A stretch of 64,000 nt of DNA from Bugulina stolonifera. Its lineage: Eukaryota; Bryozoa; Gymnolaemata; Cheilostomatida; Bugulidae. Shown here piece after piece: positions 1-12,400 of the stretch. The first letter of the stretch is position 1, and each line of letters starts with the position of its first letter. A model generated the notes under the pieces. It was not told where the DNA came from, did no database searches, and saw only the letters and a program-made list of their open reading frames with translations. A program made the position numbers and the translations under genes. The DNA lies in assembly GCA_935421135.1 (NCBI GenBank), contig OW285195.1, positions 8,432,891-8,496,890 on the forward strand. Reading direction: 5' to 3'.

Positions 1-350
1 CACTACTAAAGCTACTACAGCGACTACCACAGCTGCTACTATAGCTGCTACTAGGGCTACTGCTAGAGCTACTGCTACAGCTACTACAACAGCTACTGTT
101 GCTTTCATTGCCTCTACCGTTCCTCCTACTATTACTATTGCTCTTCCTACTAGTGCTGCTGTCACTGCTCCTACTATGGCCACTGCTGCTGCTTCTACTA
201 CTTCTACTACTACTACCACTGCAGCTACCAGTGCCGCTACTACAACTGCTACCACTACTGCCACTGCTACCACTACTGCCACTGCTACCACTACTGCCAC
301 TGCTACCACTACTGCCACTGCTACCACTACTACTACTACTGTTGATGCTA
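1..350. repeat. Degenerate trinucleotide repeat (CTA/GCT/ACT family)
   Basis: Almost every triplet is a variant of CTA, GCT or ACT, and the stretch ends with several near-perfect copies of a CCACTGCTACCACTACTG-type unit. The long Leu-rich and Thr/Ala-rich open frames here arise only because the repeat lacks stop triplets. I do not call a gene. The array may continue to the left of the window. Confidence 0.9.
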
Positions 351-3300
351 TAACCCTGAAGCTACCGCCGCTACTACTACCCCTGCTACTCCTACTAGTG
401 CTAATGAGAGTCACATTAAAATAAATTGAATACCACATCATCGGTAGAACCAGACAATAATGGTATATGTACATCTCTTCAGTTTTAAATTCCATTCAGC
501 AATGGTGAGGGTCCGGATGACTGATCAGGATGCAGAAGATCAAGGTGCACTAAATGTTAATGAGACTTAAAAGGACGAAGTCAGAGTACAGCACTGGCTT
601 CAGGCTGACATCCGCCTACAGGTTGTAATCTTGGTGCCTGCAAGCCATCGCTGCTGATCTGTATCCAATGACAGGGTCTCAGAGCAAGTCCAGTCTGACG
701 AAGGCTACCCATTTCAAACATTTGATCATAAACTTTTACAACTTTATGACTGAGTCAGCCAAGATTGAGTTGAAGTAGAATTAACATATTATTACAACCA
801 CAATGAGCTCTACAGTTGTTTCTGGTACCAACAATACTCTAGAGGTCTCTGTTGTGTATCTATAAAGGATGAGCCCTGAAAGCCCACTCTTGCTTTGTTT
901 CGAGAAGAACAGCTGAGTTCCAGAAGAGCAGCAGGATTCTATTGTGGTTCATGACCACATTATTAAAGTCTGTTATTGCAATCTGAAGATACCTCCAGAT
1001 CTGTTTGGGGGCATTCAGTACAGTACAGTAGAATGCTGCGCTGTCTTGGTCTGTGGTATTCAAACGTGTTGATCATAGTCAATTGATATGGAAATGTGCT
1101 GTGACAGCCCTAGGGCCTCGATGTATTCATTTCAGTTGAGCTAGAGCTTCCACAGCAATTGTAATAAAATCCGTAAGGAAGCCTATGGTTTCCATATTGC
1201 CAACCAGGTCTACAATCTTGTTGCCGTAAATTGCTGTTCATGATTTATTACTGTGTTGTACATTTCACCAACTAGGCCTATAGTTTGCAGTCAGAAACTG
1301 ATGAAGTAGTAGCATAGGCTATATATATTTGCTCTTTTTGGTTGATATGGAAGCAGATTTCTTCTTGCTCCCGATTCAGTAGCTACTAATCAATCCTCTG
1401 CTACCATAAAAACCTTTATAGGCAGAATTAACAGGCACTTGGCAAAAGAATGAGGGCTGCAGGACTGCAACAGGGCAGGTATAATAATAATTCCCATGGT
1501 TCCAAACATGGCAATGGGTATTCTCCAGTGACCTGATTGATCATTCATTGATCATTAGCATTAGTTATCGGATTTACAGCAAGCATTAGTTGGAAGCAAT
1601 AGCTAATAAGGAAGTTCACTAAATTTAATACCAATCAATAACAACATGAAGAAAGCATAAAGACATGATAATTATAATTAATATTAATTTAATAATTTAA
1701 TACATGTGATGATGGCGAAACTTCCAATTTTGAATTTAATAAATATTTGTTCAATACATACATGTACACTATGACTATTTAGGCCTTAAGTACTATAACT
1801 ACTATAGATATACTAATGAAATGTAAATAATAATTATCATACTATGATATGTTAACCAGTGAAGTTGAAATTTAAATTAATAATATTTTTAAAATAATAA
1901 TAATTATAATATAATTTAATATTAATTAAATATTACATATTTTATATTATCCTATTAGGCCTACTTTTAGTGATTCAACTGATTTCTACCTGATATTCTG
2001 ATCGCTTGATTTTGAAATCCTAAATTAAAATTAATTAAATTGTACTACGCTTTTCCTTCATTTTAGAGAGTAGGTCATGAGTAGAGAAGTATTTTCTAAT
2101 GATGCATGTTGGATTCACTTTAACCAACAGGAACGCTATTGCATTGCAAATAACAATACTCGCTAGCTTTGATTTCTTGCCAGCTAAAATATCAATCTCT
2201 AAATTAGGTAGCTGATGCAAGTTTTGTTCACATATCTAGGTGCTATCACAAAGCATCCTAAACATCAGTCTAAAATAATTTCTATGCAATGGAAACATTA
2301 TGAGTTTCACTTTGCTGGGCACAAGAGAAGACAACTCCAATTGCACTGTTAAAATGATCAAGAGAAGACAATCACTGCAATAAAGGCTGACTCTTGGAAA
2401 ACATAACAATTAGCCAATGAAAAAGTCACACATTGTGGCCTTCATCATTGATGAATCATGCTTCAATGATTATTAACCCAATGCCTACAGTGGTAATTCT
2501 TTTAAAATAATGCACCGGGTTGTCATTTCAGGGGACCCCCCTGAAATGACAACATAGCGTATTGACATATTTTTGCAATGCGTACTGTAGTTGTTTTTGG
2601 CCAGGGATGGGCTGGTCTTAATAATAGCAATTGATCCATGCCTCCATCAACCAATTGAGAGTGGTGTTGGGTGTTATGACTATGTATGTCTGCATCGGTT
2701 CATCAGTATAAGTAGTATATTCTCTTACTCCAGAATCAGTCATGTTTGACAGTATACAAATGCATAGGCCTACTAAATATCACTACACGTAGGTTATATA
2801 CTAAAATAAAGGTTATCAGCAGCATAATACCCTCTAATCATTTTGAGGGCAGTTTTACATTTGTTATTAACAAGATGTAGTATAATGCTACTTTTCACAT
2901 GCATACTCCATTACCTTGCTGGTGAGATATTATTTTGTATAGTCATTTACTAGCTACATATATTACTTTCATCTGTTAGGTATTTACTCTGGTCTGTATA
3001 ATTCATGTAGTATAGAAATCAAGTGATCATTGTACCACCTACATAATAAGATATTAATGCTTATCAGAATTCTGAGAAAATTTGCCAGGTGTCCATAAAG
3101 TCCTGATACAAATTTAAAAGTGTATGACTAAGCCAATTGCCGAGATATTTTAACCAAATTTGTTTCATTTTTATCAGTGAATAGTGAAATTTTTTTCACT
3201 TGAGTTAATACATCTTTTTACGACCATCATTAGTTGCCCGAAAAAACTAAAGGCGATAACCAATTCTTTTCTGTTTTTTCTGTAGAATGGTGGCAATAGC

Positions 3301-4150
3301 ATTAGAAATCATTTTTCTCAAGTCAGTCAGGTCATGGACCTTTGTTTTATAAATGATCTCTTTTACATAACCCCACAGAAGGACATTCTATACACAACAC
3401 CAACCACCACTCTCAGACCTTTAGACTGTTATTATTCGCTCTGCAGGGCAGAATTGAACTTTAATTTCTTCATTGCTTTTAGCTTCTCATACAGTAATGG
3501 ATGCTGATATTTTGTCAGTGCCTGTCTCAGTGTCTGTCTCAGCGTTTGTCTCAGTGCCTATAGCGACAAGCGCTAGACTTTGATTGACAAGTATAATTCA
3601 GCTTAGGAATTCACTAATGGAGTAGTGACCTTAAAACTTTATTTACCTCTTAGAACACACCACCGTGAAGTCTACAAAATTAAAATAATAACGCTACTGG
3701 TAAGAATACGTAAATAACAGTGAGCTATAGTTGTAAGTAATAGAGAGCTAATATATTGTAGAGAGCTAATAATAGAGAGCTAATATGTTGTAAATAATAG
3801 AGAGAATTTCACATTGTACATTGTATACAAGCTAATGCGTAAAACACACAAACAAGGATATCATTTAAAAGTTACTAAGAACAGACAAATTAAAAGTTAT
3901 GAAGAGTAGGCACATTAATTAGAGGTTAAAAAGCTGACCTTTAGGCTCTCTATCACTTGTCCTGATATACATGTAAGCTAGCTTTATAATCTGTTTGAGA
4001 CTTTGAAACTTAGTAAGTTTGTATTTTAATCTGTTTGGTCACCTTACATGGTGGACCCCAATTCTATACTGACCAGGTTGACTGCCGGCTAAGAGATTGC
4101 AGATTAAAAATTTGAGCTGTCGCACACCCATTGGCTGCCAGAAAGTGCCC
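351..4150. other. Intergenic or unresolved region, no supported gene
   Basis: The sequence is AT-rich, with short runs of A/T-only DNA near 1670-1950. Short open frames exist on both strands, but none has paired splice signals or a family I recognise. A minus-strand frame at 860-1063 contains a segment resembling the DxAxYxC end of an immunoglobulin domain, but it is interrupted by stops upstream. The palindrome TAGGCCTA occurs at 1273, 1956 and 2765. Copies of the dispersed AAGACAACTC-type motif lie at 2323-2340 and near 2350. Confidence 0.6.
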
Positions 4151-4151
4151 C

Positions 4152-4425
4152 ACCAACACCAGTCAATCCAAGAGCAGACCAACACCAGTCAATCCAAGAG
4201 CAGACCAACACCAGTCAATCCAAGAGCAGACCAACACCAGTCAATCCAAGAGCAGACCAACACCAGTCAATCCAAGAGCAGACCAACACCAGTCAATCCA
4301 AGAGCAGACCAACACCAGTCAATCCAAGAGCAGACCAACACCAGTCAATCCAAGAGCAGACCAACACCAGTCAATCCAAGAGCAGACCAACACCAGTCAA
4401 TCCAAGAGCAGACCAACACCAGAAC
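4152..4425. repeat. 26-bp minisatellite, about 10 copies
   Basis: The unit starts AGTCAATCCAAGAGCAG and continues with ACCAACACC, 26 bp in total, in about ten nearly identical tandem copies. Because 26 is not a multiple of 3 and no phase contains a stop, overlapping frames read through the array and give Gln/Ser/Pro/Thr-rich translations. These are not evidence of a gene. Confidence 0.95.
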
Positions 4426-5002
4426 ACTGACAGTCCACACCCAAAGTGACATGCCCAGTTGACCGCCAACAACAGCAGGTTGGAGCCATTCCACAAACAA
4501 CTATAGCAGCATTTGATTGGTTTCACAGGCCATAGTGATTGATTGCCAATGTTTTATATTTCTACAGTGCCAACAACCTAGTATGTTATCACCATATTCA
4601 GCAGCAGTGAGGTGCAGAGTTATCAACTTAGATGTTGGTTTGACCTTTTGGATCACCTCTCTTTCCATGTTTACTAAAAACTAATGTTAGCCACTGACAT
4701 AAAAAAGTGGGTTACCGTACTATGGTACTTGCAATACATGATAGCACACTTTTCCATTTGCTCCTACTACTACTAAATGAGAATTCAGGTTCCATCTATA
4801 TGTAACATATATAATTGACATTGTTATCAACTCCAGACTATTCGTAACTGCATTATCCACTCTCATCAGCAAATTACACATTATACCAGACTTATTATCA
4901 TGTTACAGACATCTCTGGCTAACTATCAATCAAATCTTGCAATCTAAATTCAAGTGGCAAGTGATAATGTCTAAATTATTGTGTCATAACTAGACATGAA
5001 GT

Positions 5003-5531
5003 TCAACTTTCAGACGTCAGTTGTTGATCAGGTGAAGCAGATCTTTCTGAATCTCCTCTGTAGGGAAAAGTTCTTGGAAGACCTCCATAGTAGCGTCCTA
5101 CTGAGTGGTCATCTGGGTCAGCTACACGAACGTTTTTGGGAGGGGAGTGGACGGTAAGCTGTCTATCTGGAATTTGATCGACATGGTCAACAGTCAGCTA
5201 AGGTTTTCAGTACTCAAGGAAAGTTCTGTATTTTACTATTTTTATTATCAAAAACCCAACTATGAAATATAATACATGTATGTATGTTGCATGGCACAGC
5301 TTACAGTGTCATTCTCTCTGGGTATGGCTAAGTTTGCAATATTCAGAAGAAATAAGTTATTATTAGCAAAAGCGCTATAATAACCTCTAATAAGCAAACT
5401 TGGCAAATTCTATATTTAATGTCTTAGCAACTTCTATGGATAACATTTCTCTGCTGCAGTTTTTCTATCAATAAGTTGGGTGTGTCGTATACATATGATT
5501 ACCCACATGGACTCACCCCAAGTTCAACCAT
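5003..5531 (-). CDS. Possible two-exon small gene or 3' end of a gene (unrecognised)
   Basis: On the minus strand, ATG at 5531-5529 opens a 15-nt coding segment ending in GGG at 5517, followed by a strong GTGAGT donor. A CCTTAG acceptor then opens a phase-matched 65-codon frame at 5197-5003 ending in TGA, for a total of about 69 residues. The terminal exon has protein-like composition, with charged and Gly/Tyr/Arg-rich stretches (GRYYGGLPRTFPYRG). An upstream acceptor at 5562 could make the first segment an internal exon of 45 nt (5517-5561). I recognise no family. The opposite strand also carries an open frame (from ATG at 4995 to a GTAAGC donor near 5152), so the strand is uncertain. Confidence 0.3.
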
Positions 5532-5561
5532 GGGCACAAGGATAGATAAACAGCCAACAGA

Positions 5562-6463
5562 CTACACATACAATGTAGAGTAGCTATTTATGAACTGATG
5601 AATCAGGGAGCTTGAGTTTGAGCTAGTTGTGATCCTCTTTAATTTCTCACTGGCATCTTGAAATCAACTCCAATTATTTAATATTTTACTTTCTAAGTGT
5701 AGCTGGATAGTCAGCTATGCACAGTCAATATTAGACAAGGTTCTGCTTTACTATGTAGCTGATAATTCCTTGCACCTAAATAGAATTGAGGCTATTTCAA
5801 AACCATTGTAATTGTAAGAGGTTTCCAGCACAATTAAGGGGGTGTCAGTTAATTACATAAAAATGGTATTTATTTGATAATTATGTATTTCAAGGAACAG
5901 TAATTATTACATAATTATTACTTATCACTTATTCATGGAAAATTGTCTGATATAAAACAGATGACGTTGAGCCTGCACTATATTAACTGCCATTGTCAAA
6001 CCTCATCTGCTGCAATATCACTTGCTAGAGCAATCAATCGTTAATTATAAATTAGCCAGTGGTCAACTTTGGCAACCGTTCTGGTTACTAGACTACACAC
6101 AGAGCAGTATGAATGTAATTTATACATCAAGGAAATAGTGTAATGCAAAAAGTTGCAATTTCCCTGTATTATTTCCTGATTTATCCTATCCTCTATCATT
6201 ATTATAACAGCAGTCTTCTACTATGCAGTATACAAGGATAGCTACAGAGTGTAGCTACTATGAAAATAATGATAATGAGGAAGGGTGGCTAATGAGGCAA
6301 CCACAATGCATTTATACTGTGACCTTAGATCTTAGGCTGTATGTTAATGCAATCAGTTGACCCCTGCACAGTGTTTATTGTGATGATGTACATCATTATG
6401 ATTTTGCATTCTCTACAAACATCTACAAGCTGAGGAGTGAACACTGTGGGAGTCTCATCAACT
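5562..6463. other. Intergenic or upstream region of the first NHL gene
   Basis: AT-rich sequence in which I see no supported coding exon or RNA gene. It should contain the promoter and 5' UTR of the gene starting at 6464. No clear TATA box stands out. Confidence 0.5.
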
Positions 6464-9400
6464 ATGGACATCAGGCTCACAACTTATTTGATTCTTCTAC
6501 AGCTCATGTGGGCCATCTGGGCTGATAACATAGACAAGAAACTGAGGTAGGTTTGACAAGTACATACATGGTTGTTTAATGCATTTATACATACAGTTGA
6601 GAGCAGTCAGTTGTCTGATCTTATGCTGGACAGGGGCAGCTATACAGCTTTGGGTCCCAGCAAATTCAGCTGACAGTCAGCTAAGTATGGAATCTAGGTA
6701 AGCCATTAGGTATAGAGCTGTTTCAGTCTGACTGTATTGGAAAGATTCTGCCTCCCAAGTAATGAGCATGGCAGGCATGGCATGCAGGCACATCGCATTT
6801 ACATTATAGGCCAATACATGCAAGGATAAATTAGACTAGTTTCAAAACATAGAAGCAGCATAGTTTAATGAATTAATTCTCAGAGATACACCAAAGCGAT
6901 GACTTTTTTCTCTACTTTAGGGACGGCCCTCTTATCTCTTTTGGTGAAAGTATAGAGATACAGTTTGGAGGCTATAACTTCACTAGTATCAATACTATAC
7001 AGGAGGATTTGCTACGTTCTGGTGGTTTTATTATAGCAGATAATGGTGCTGTAGTGGAAGTATCACCTGACCTGAATAATGTGACAATCATAGCAGGTGA
7101 GTGTAAGCTGGATGTGACAATCATAGCAGGTGAGTGTAAGCTGGGTTTGAACTTGAAAGCACTATGATACTATAGCATTATAAAACTCCAAACAATGATA
7201 TCATAACAGAATTTTAACCAGCTGGAGAAATAGTAAAGAGAAGAAAAATACCTTACATAAATGCAATAGTTTTTTAAATAGAAGACAGCTTGATTACTGC
7301 AGTGTATAATCTATAGTTTACGTAGTCACATTGTACATGATTTTAACTACATGAATGTAACTGATTAATTATTCCTTTGACATTTTATTCTGTACAATCA
7401 CGCATATTTTACATTCTCAAAGATTAATAGGTAGACAGACAAAACAGACATGACACATCTTTTAGTGGTGACTGATAGTAGAATTTGCCAACATTTTAGT
7501 TTTGATGTGATGTTTTCGCCTCTTCTCTATACGGTACATTGATATCATGTTACAGGTAACCCCCATGAGTCATCCATGAGGAATGGAGCTGGTCTCTCCG
7601 CCTACTTCTCACAAATAGCAGATATATTTCAACATAATAATGGTGAAGTTATTCTACTAGCTGATACAAATAACCATTGTATTAGAATGTTCAACAGAAC
7701 CACATCTCAAGTGTCAACTTTTGCTGGACAATGTAGCATCGGTGGAATTTTCTCCAACACAAATGCTTCCACAGCGTATCTGACAAATCCACATAAGATA
7801 CTGTACATTGAGAATGAGAATGCACTTTACTATCTACTAGCTAATTCATTGGTCAAGCATGATTTAGATACAGGTAAGAAATTAATCTACGCTCTCGTAA
7901 GCCATGACATGTCCATTATTATTCAAACTTGTTGCCTAGCCTATTGCTATTGCACCATACCTTACTAAGGATCAATAAAACAACTAGAAAGATCAAACCC
8001 CATGAATCATTAACTCAAGTTATGGGTAAACATATTCCATGTGTTACAGACTTATAATCCAGAAATATGATCACTAAATACTTAACAAGACACTTTGTAT
8101 CATGTTAAAATGTTGCGAGTACTTAGCGAATCCTCACTAAAAGAGAGTTGTCTTCTCTTTCTTTTGTAAGTTGTCCGCTCTCACTCCAAACCTCGACCTT
8201 CACATAATAGACGTTTCTTAGCATATATTTAGGAACTGTAATTGTTTGGTAACTCATTGCATCACTTATCACCATACTTGGGCCTAGGATTACAAAAATA
8301 TCAGAATATTCTATATAATTTGATGATCAAACTGAATATAGTGTGTGCAGATTCTATGCTCGCTTGTGTAAGTATTACCGAGCATGATCACACCATGTGA
8401 TGTACCATTAATTTTCATCTATTGTGTTACAGACTTAATAACTCAGGAATATGATTACTTACCATATACTTACTCTGCTGTACTGGACAGCACCAACAGA
8501 TACATCTATATCAGTCACACAGATGGAGTAGGTGTCTCTCGATTTGACAGAACTACCAACAGTAGAACGGTTGTCACGGGATTTTTCCATGAGAATGCAG
8601 CAGAATCTGGAACTGTCGATGGTAACTTCACAAATGCAAGATTTGAGAGTAAGTATAAATACATCGCTGTTAGTTGCATTAAACATGTGCAAAGGGCTCA
8701 AATGATACAGTTTTATGATACGGTCTGGTATGTTGAGAATTTTAATGGTGATTCTGATGATACCTATCAAATCCCAACTTCTAGAATATGCTAGAGTGAG
8801 GATTTTGATTTCATTTTTTGTCGTAATGAGAATTAATGTCACCTCATGTCTTGATATTTGAGAGATTTTATTAAAAGTAAAATATTCAATAAAAAATTAA
8901 TTACTGCAGAGAAAAATGAGCAAACAGTATCAACATAGCAACCGGACAGTGAGTAAGGTTTGAAAACATCGGTGTATTTCTCGTTACCAAAATGATTAAA
9001 CTAAATCAAATTTATTTTCCATGATGTTGCATGCTTTGATTGAGTAAAATTCTCTCGGAGCAACTTACAACTTACGGGGATTTGAAGCTAAAGGTTATTT
9101 TTGAAGAAAGAAGGTTGCAATCCATATACATATAGTGTGAGTCAAACCCACATTTGGTTTAACATCTTTGACAGCAGAAGTATCAAATGAGCACCTTTCC
9201 TGAGGTGAATCTCTGGTGTTCGATATTTTATAATCCCATGGCACTGCACAGTGCCTTCCAAATATTATCATCAGAGTGTACGTGGATTTATTACCCAGTA
9301 TGTTCTGTATTATACAGCGCTGACGGGGATAAGCTGGCTAATACAAGACCAGGTATTGTTGGTGGGAGAGCGTAATGCTGGCCTGAGAGTAGTTAATCTA

Positions 9401-12400
9401 GTGGACGAAATCGTAACGACAATATGTACAGGTAGATATTAGACCTTGGATTGCAGTGAGCTGCATTCGTCGATCATTGGAAACAGAAATATTGGAAAAA
9501 CTGCTAAATTAATTTTATATTGTCTGCTGTCAGTTACCATTGGCTATAAATAAATTCTGCTGGTTTAGCTTTGTTCCAATTTTAATACACAATATAGTGA
9601 TGATTAAGAACTCATTTCTGATATTCTATTGTGTAGATAGTTACATTTTATATATATAGATAAGTAGATATATAGATAAGTGTAGATATTATGTAGATAT
9701 GGTCAATCGAGTTACTGTGCTAGCAGTGACTTTTAATAGGCACGAATATGGAGACTGTCTATTTTAAACACTGCTCCTGGCTAATATAACAGCGCATGCG
9801 CACCAGATGCTATTTTCTAGCCTATAAAACTCATCTCGTTATATATATATATATATACATTGTATAACGCTTTTAGTATAATGCTTCTTGTAGAATCTAA
9901 TGTTGCAATTTGAACAGATTTATGGTTTTGGTGAATATTATAAAATAATAGGGCTTATTTTACTCATAGAGTCATACTTTTTGCTAAATTTGGTTATACA
10001 TGTATTTGTTCTATTTATAGACCAAAGTCTTTTCCTGTGTGACGAGATCTTTAGTCCGTATGTTGTTACCACCATAAACAACTCCATCTATACAGCAACC
10101 AGTGAATATGTCGGTGGAGGAGATTCCATTAGCTGGCTAGTGAAGCTGTCATACTGTAAGTAACTGAATATAGCCAACACATAATGCTGTCATACTGTAA
10201 GTAACTGAATATAGCCAACACATAATGCTGTCATACTGTAAGTAACTGAATATAGCCAACACATAATGCTGTCATACTGTAAGTAACTGAATATAGCCAA
10301 CACATCAAGCTGTCATACTGTAAGTAACTGAATATAGCCAACACATCAAGCTGTCATACTGTAAGTAACTGAATATAGCCAACACATCAAGCTGTCATAC
10401 TGTAAGTAACTGAATATAGCCAACACATAATGCTGTCATACTGTAAGTAACTGAATATAGCCAACACATCAAGCTGTCATACTGTAAGTAACTGAATATA
10501 GCCAACACATCAAGCTGTCATACTGTAAGTAACTGAATATAGCCAACACATCAAGCTGTCATACTGTAAGTAACTGAATATAGCCAACACATCAAGCTGT
10601 CATACTGTAAGTAACTGAATATAGCCAACACATCAAGCTGTCATACTGTAAGTAACTGAATATAGCCAACACATCAAGCTGTCATACTGTAAGTAACTGA
10701 ATATAGCCAACACATAATGCTGTCATACTGTAAGTAACTGAATATAGCCAACACATAATGCTGTCATACTGTAAGTAACTGAATATAGCCAACACATAAT
10801 GCTGTCATACTGTAAGTAACTGAATATAGCCAACACATCAAGCTGTCATACTGTAAGCAACTGAATATAGCCAACACATAATGCTGTCATACTGTAAGTA
10901 ACTGAATATAGCCAACACATCAAGCTGTCATACTGTAAGCAACTGAATATAGCCAACACATAATGCTGTCATACTGTAAGTAACTGAATATAGCCAACAC
11001 ATCAAGCTGTCATACTGTAAGTAACTGAATATAGCCAACACATCAAACTGTCATACTGTAAGTAACTGAATATAGCCAACACATCAAACTGTCATACTGT
11101 AAGTAACTGAATATAGCCAACACATCAAACTGTCATACTGTAAGCAACTGAATATAGCCAACACATCAAACTGTCATACTGTAAGTAACTGAATATAGCC
11201 AACACATCAAACTGTCATACTGTAAGCAACTGAATATAGCCAACACATCAAACTGTCATACTGTAAGTAACTGAATATAGCCAACACATCAAACTGTCAT
11301 ACTGTAAGTAACTGAATATAGCCAACACATCAAGCTGTCATACTGTAAGCAACTGAATATAGCCAACACATCAAACTGTCATACTGTAAGCAACTGAATA
11401 TAGCCAACACATAATGCTGTCATACTGTAAGCAACTGAATATAGCCAACACATCAAACTGTCATACTGTAAGCAACTGAATATAGCCAACACATCAAACT
11501 GTCATACTGTAAGCAACTGAATATAGCCAACACATCAAACTGTCATACTGTAAGCAACTGAATATAGCCAACACATCAAACTGTCATACTGTTAGTAACT
11601 GAATATAGCCAACACATCAAGCTGTCATACTGTAAGTAACTGAATATAGCCAACACATCAAGCTATCATACTGTAAGTAACTGAATATAGCCAACACATC
11701 AAGCTATCATACTGTAAGCAACTGAATATAGCCAACACATCAAACTGTCATACTGTAAGTAACTGAATATAGCCAACACATCAAACTGTCATACTGTAAG
11801 TAACTGAATATAGCCAACACATCAAACTGTCATACTGTAAGTAACTGAATATAGCCAACACATCAAACTGTCATACTGTAAGTAACTGAATATAGCCAAC
11901 ACATCAAACTGTCATACTGTAAGCAACTGAATATAGCCAACACATCAAACTGTCATACTGTAAGTAACTGAATATAGCCAACACATCAAACTGTCATACT
12001 GTAAGTAACTGAATATAGCCAACACATCAAGCTGTCATACTGTAAGTAACTGAATATAGCCAACACATCAAACTGTCATACTGTAAGTAACTGAATATAG
12101 CCAACACATAATGCTGTCATACTGTAAGCAACTGAATATAGCCAACACATCAAACTGTCATTCTGTAAGCAACTGAATATAGCCAACACATAATGCTGTC
12201 ATACTGTAAGCAACTGAATATAGCCAACACATCAAACTGTCATACTGTAAGCAACTGAATATAGCCAACACATCAAACTGTCATACTGTAAGCAACTGAA
12301 TATAGCCAACACATCAAACTGTCATACTGTAAGCAACTGAATATAGCCAACACATCAAACTGTCATACTGTAAGTAACTGAATATAGCCAACACATCAAA

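Noticed and set aside
99..424. Leu-rich and Thr/Ala-rich open frames
   Set aside because: They translate a trinucleotide repeat in two frames. There is no splice context, and all frames lack stops for compositional reasons.
860..1063. Minus-strand frame with an immunoglobulin-like DxAxFYC segment
   Set aside because: Only one short motif. Stops lie upstream in frame, no first half of the domain is visible and no splice pair supports an exon.
4097..4462. Gln/Ser/Pro/Thr-rich frames of 99-121 codons
   Set aside because: They are produced by a 26-bp minisatellite that lacks stops in every plus-strand phase.
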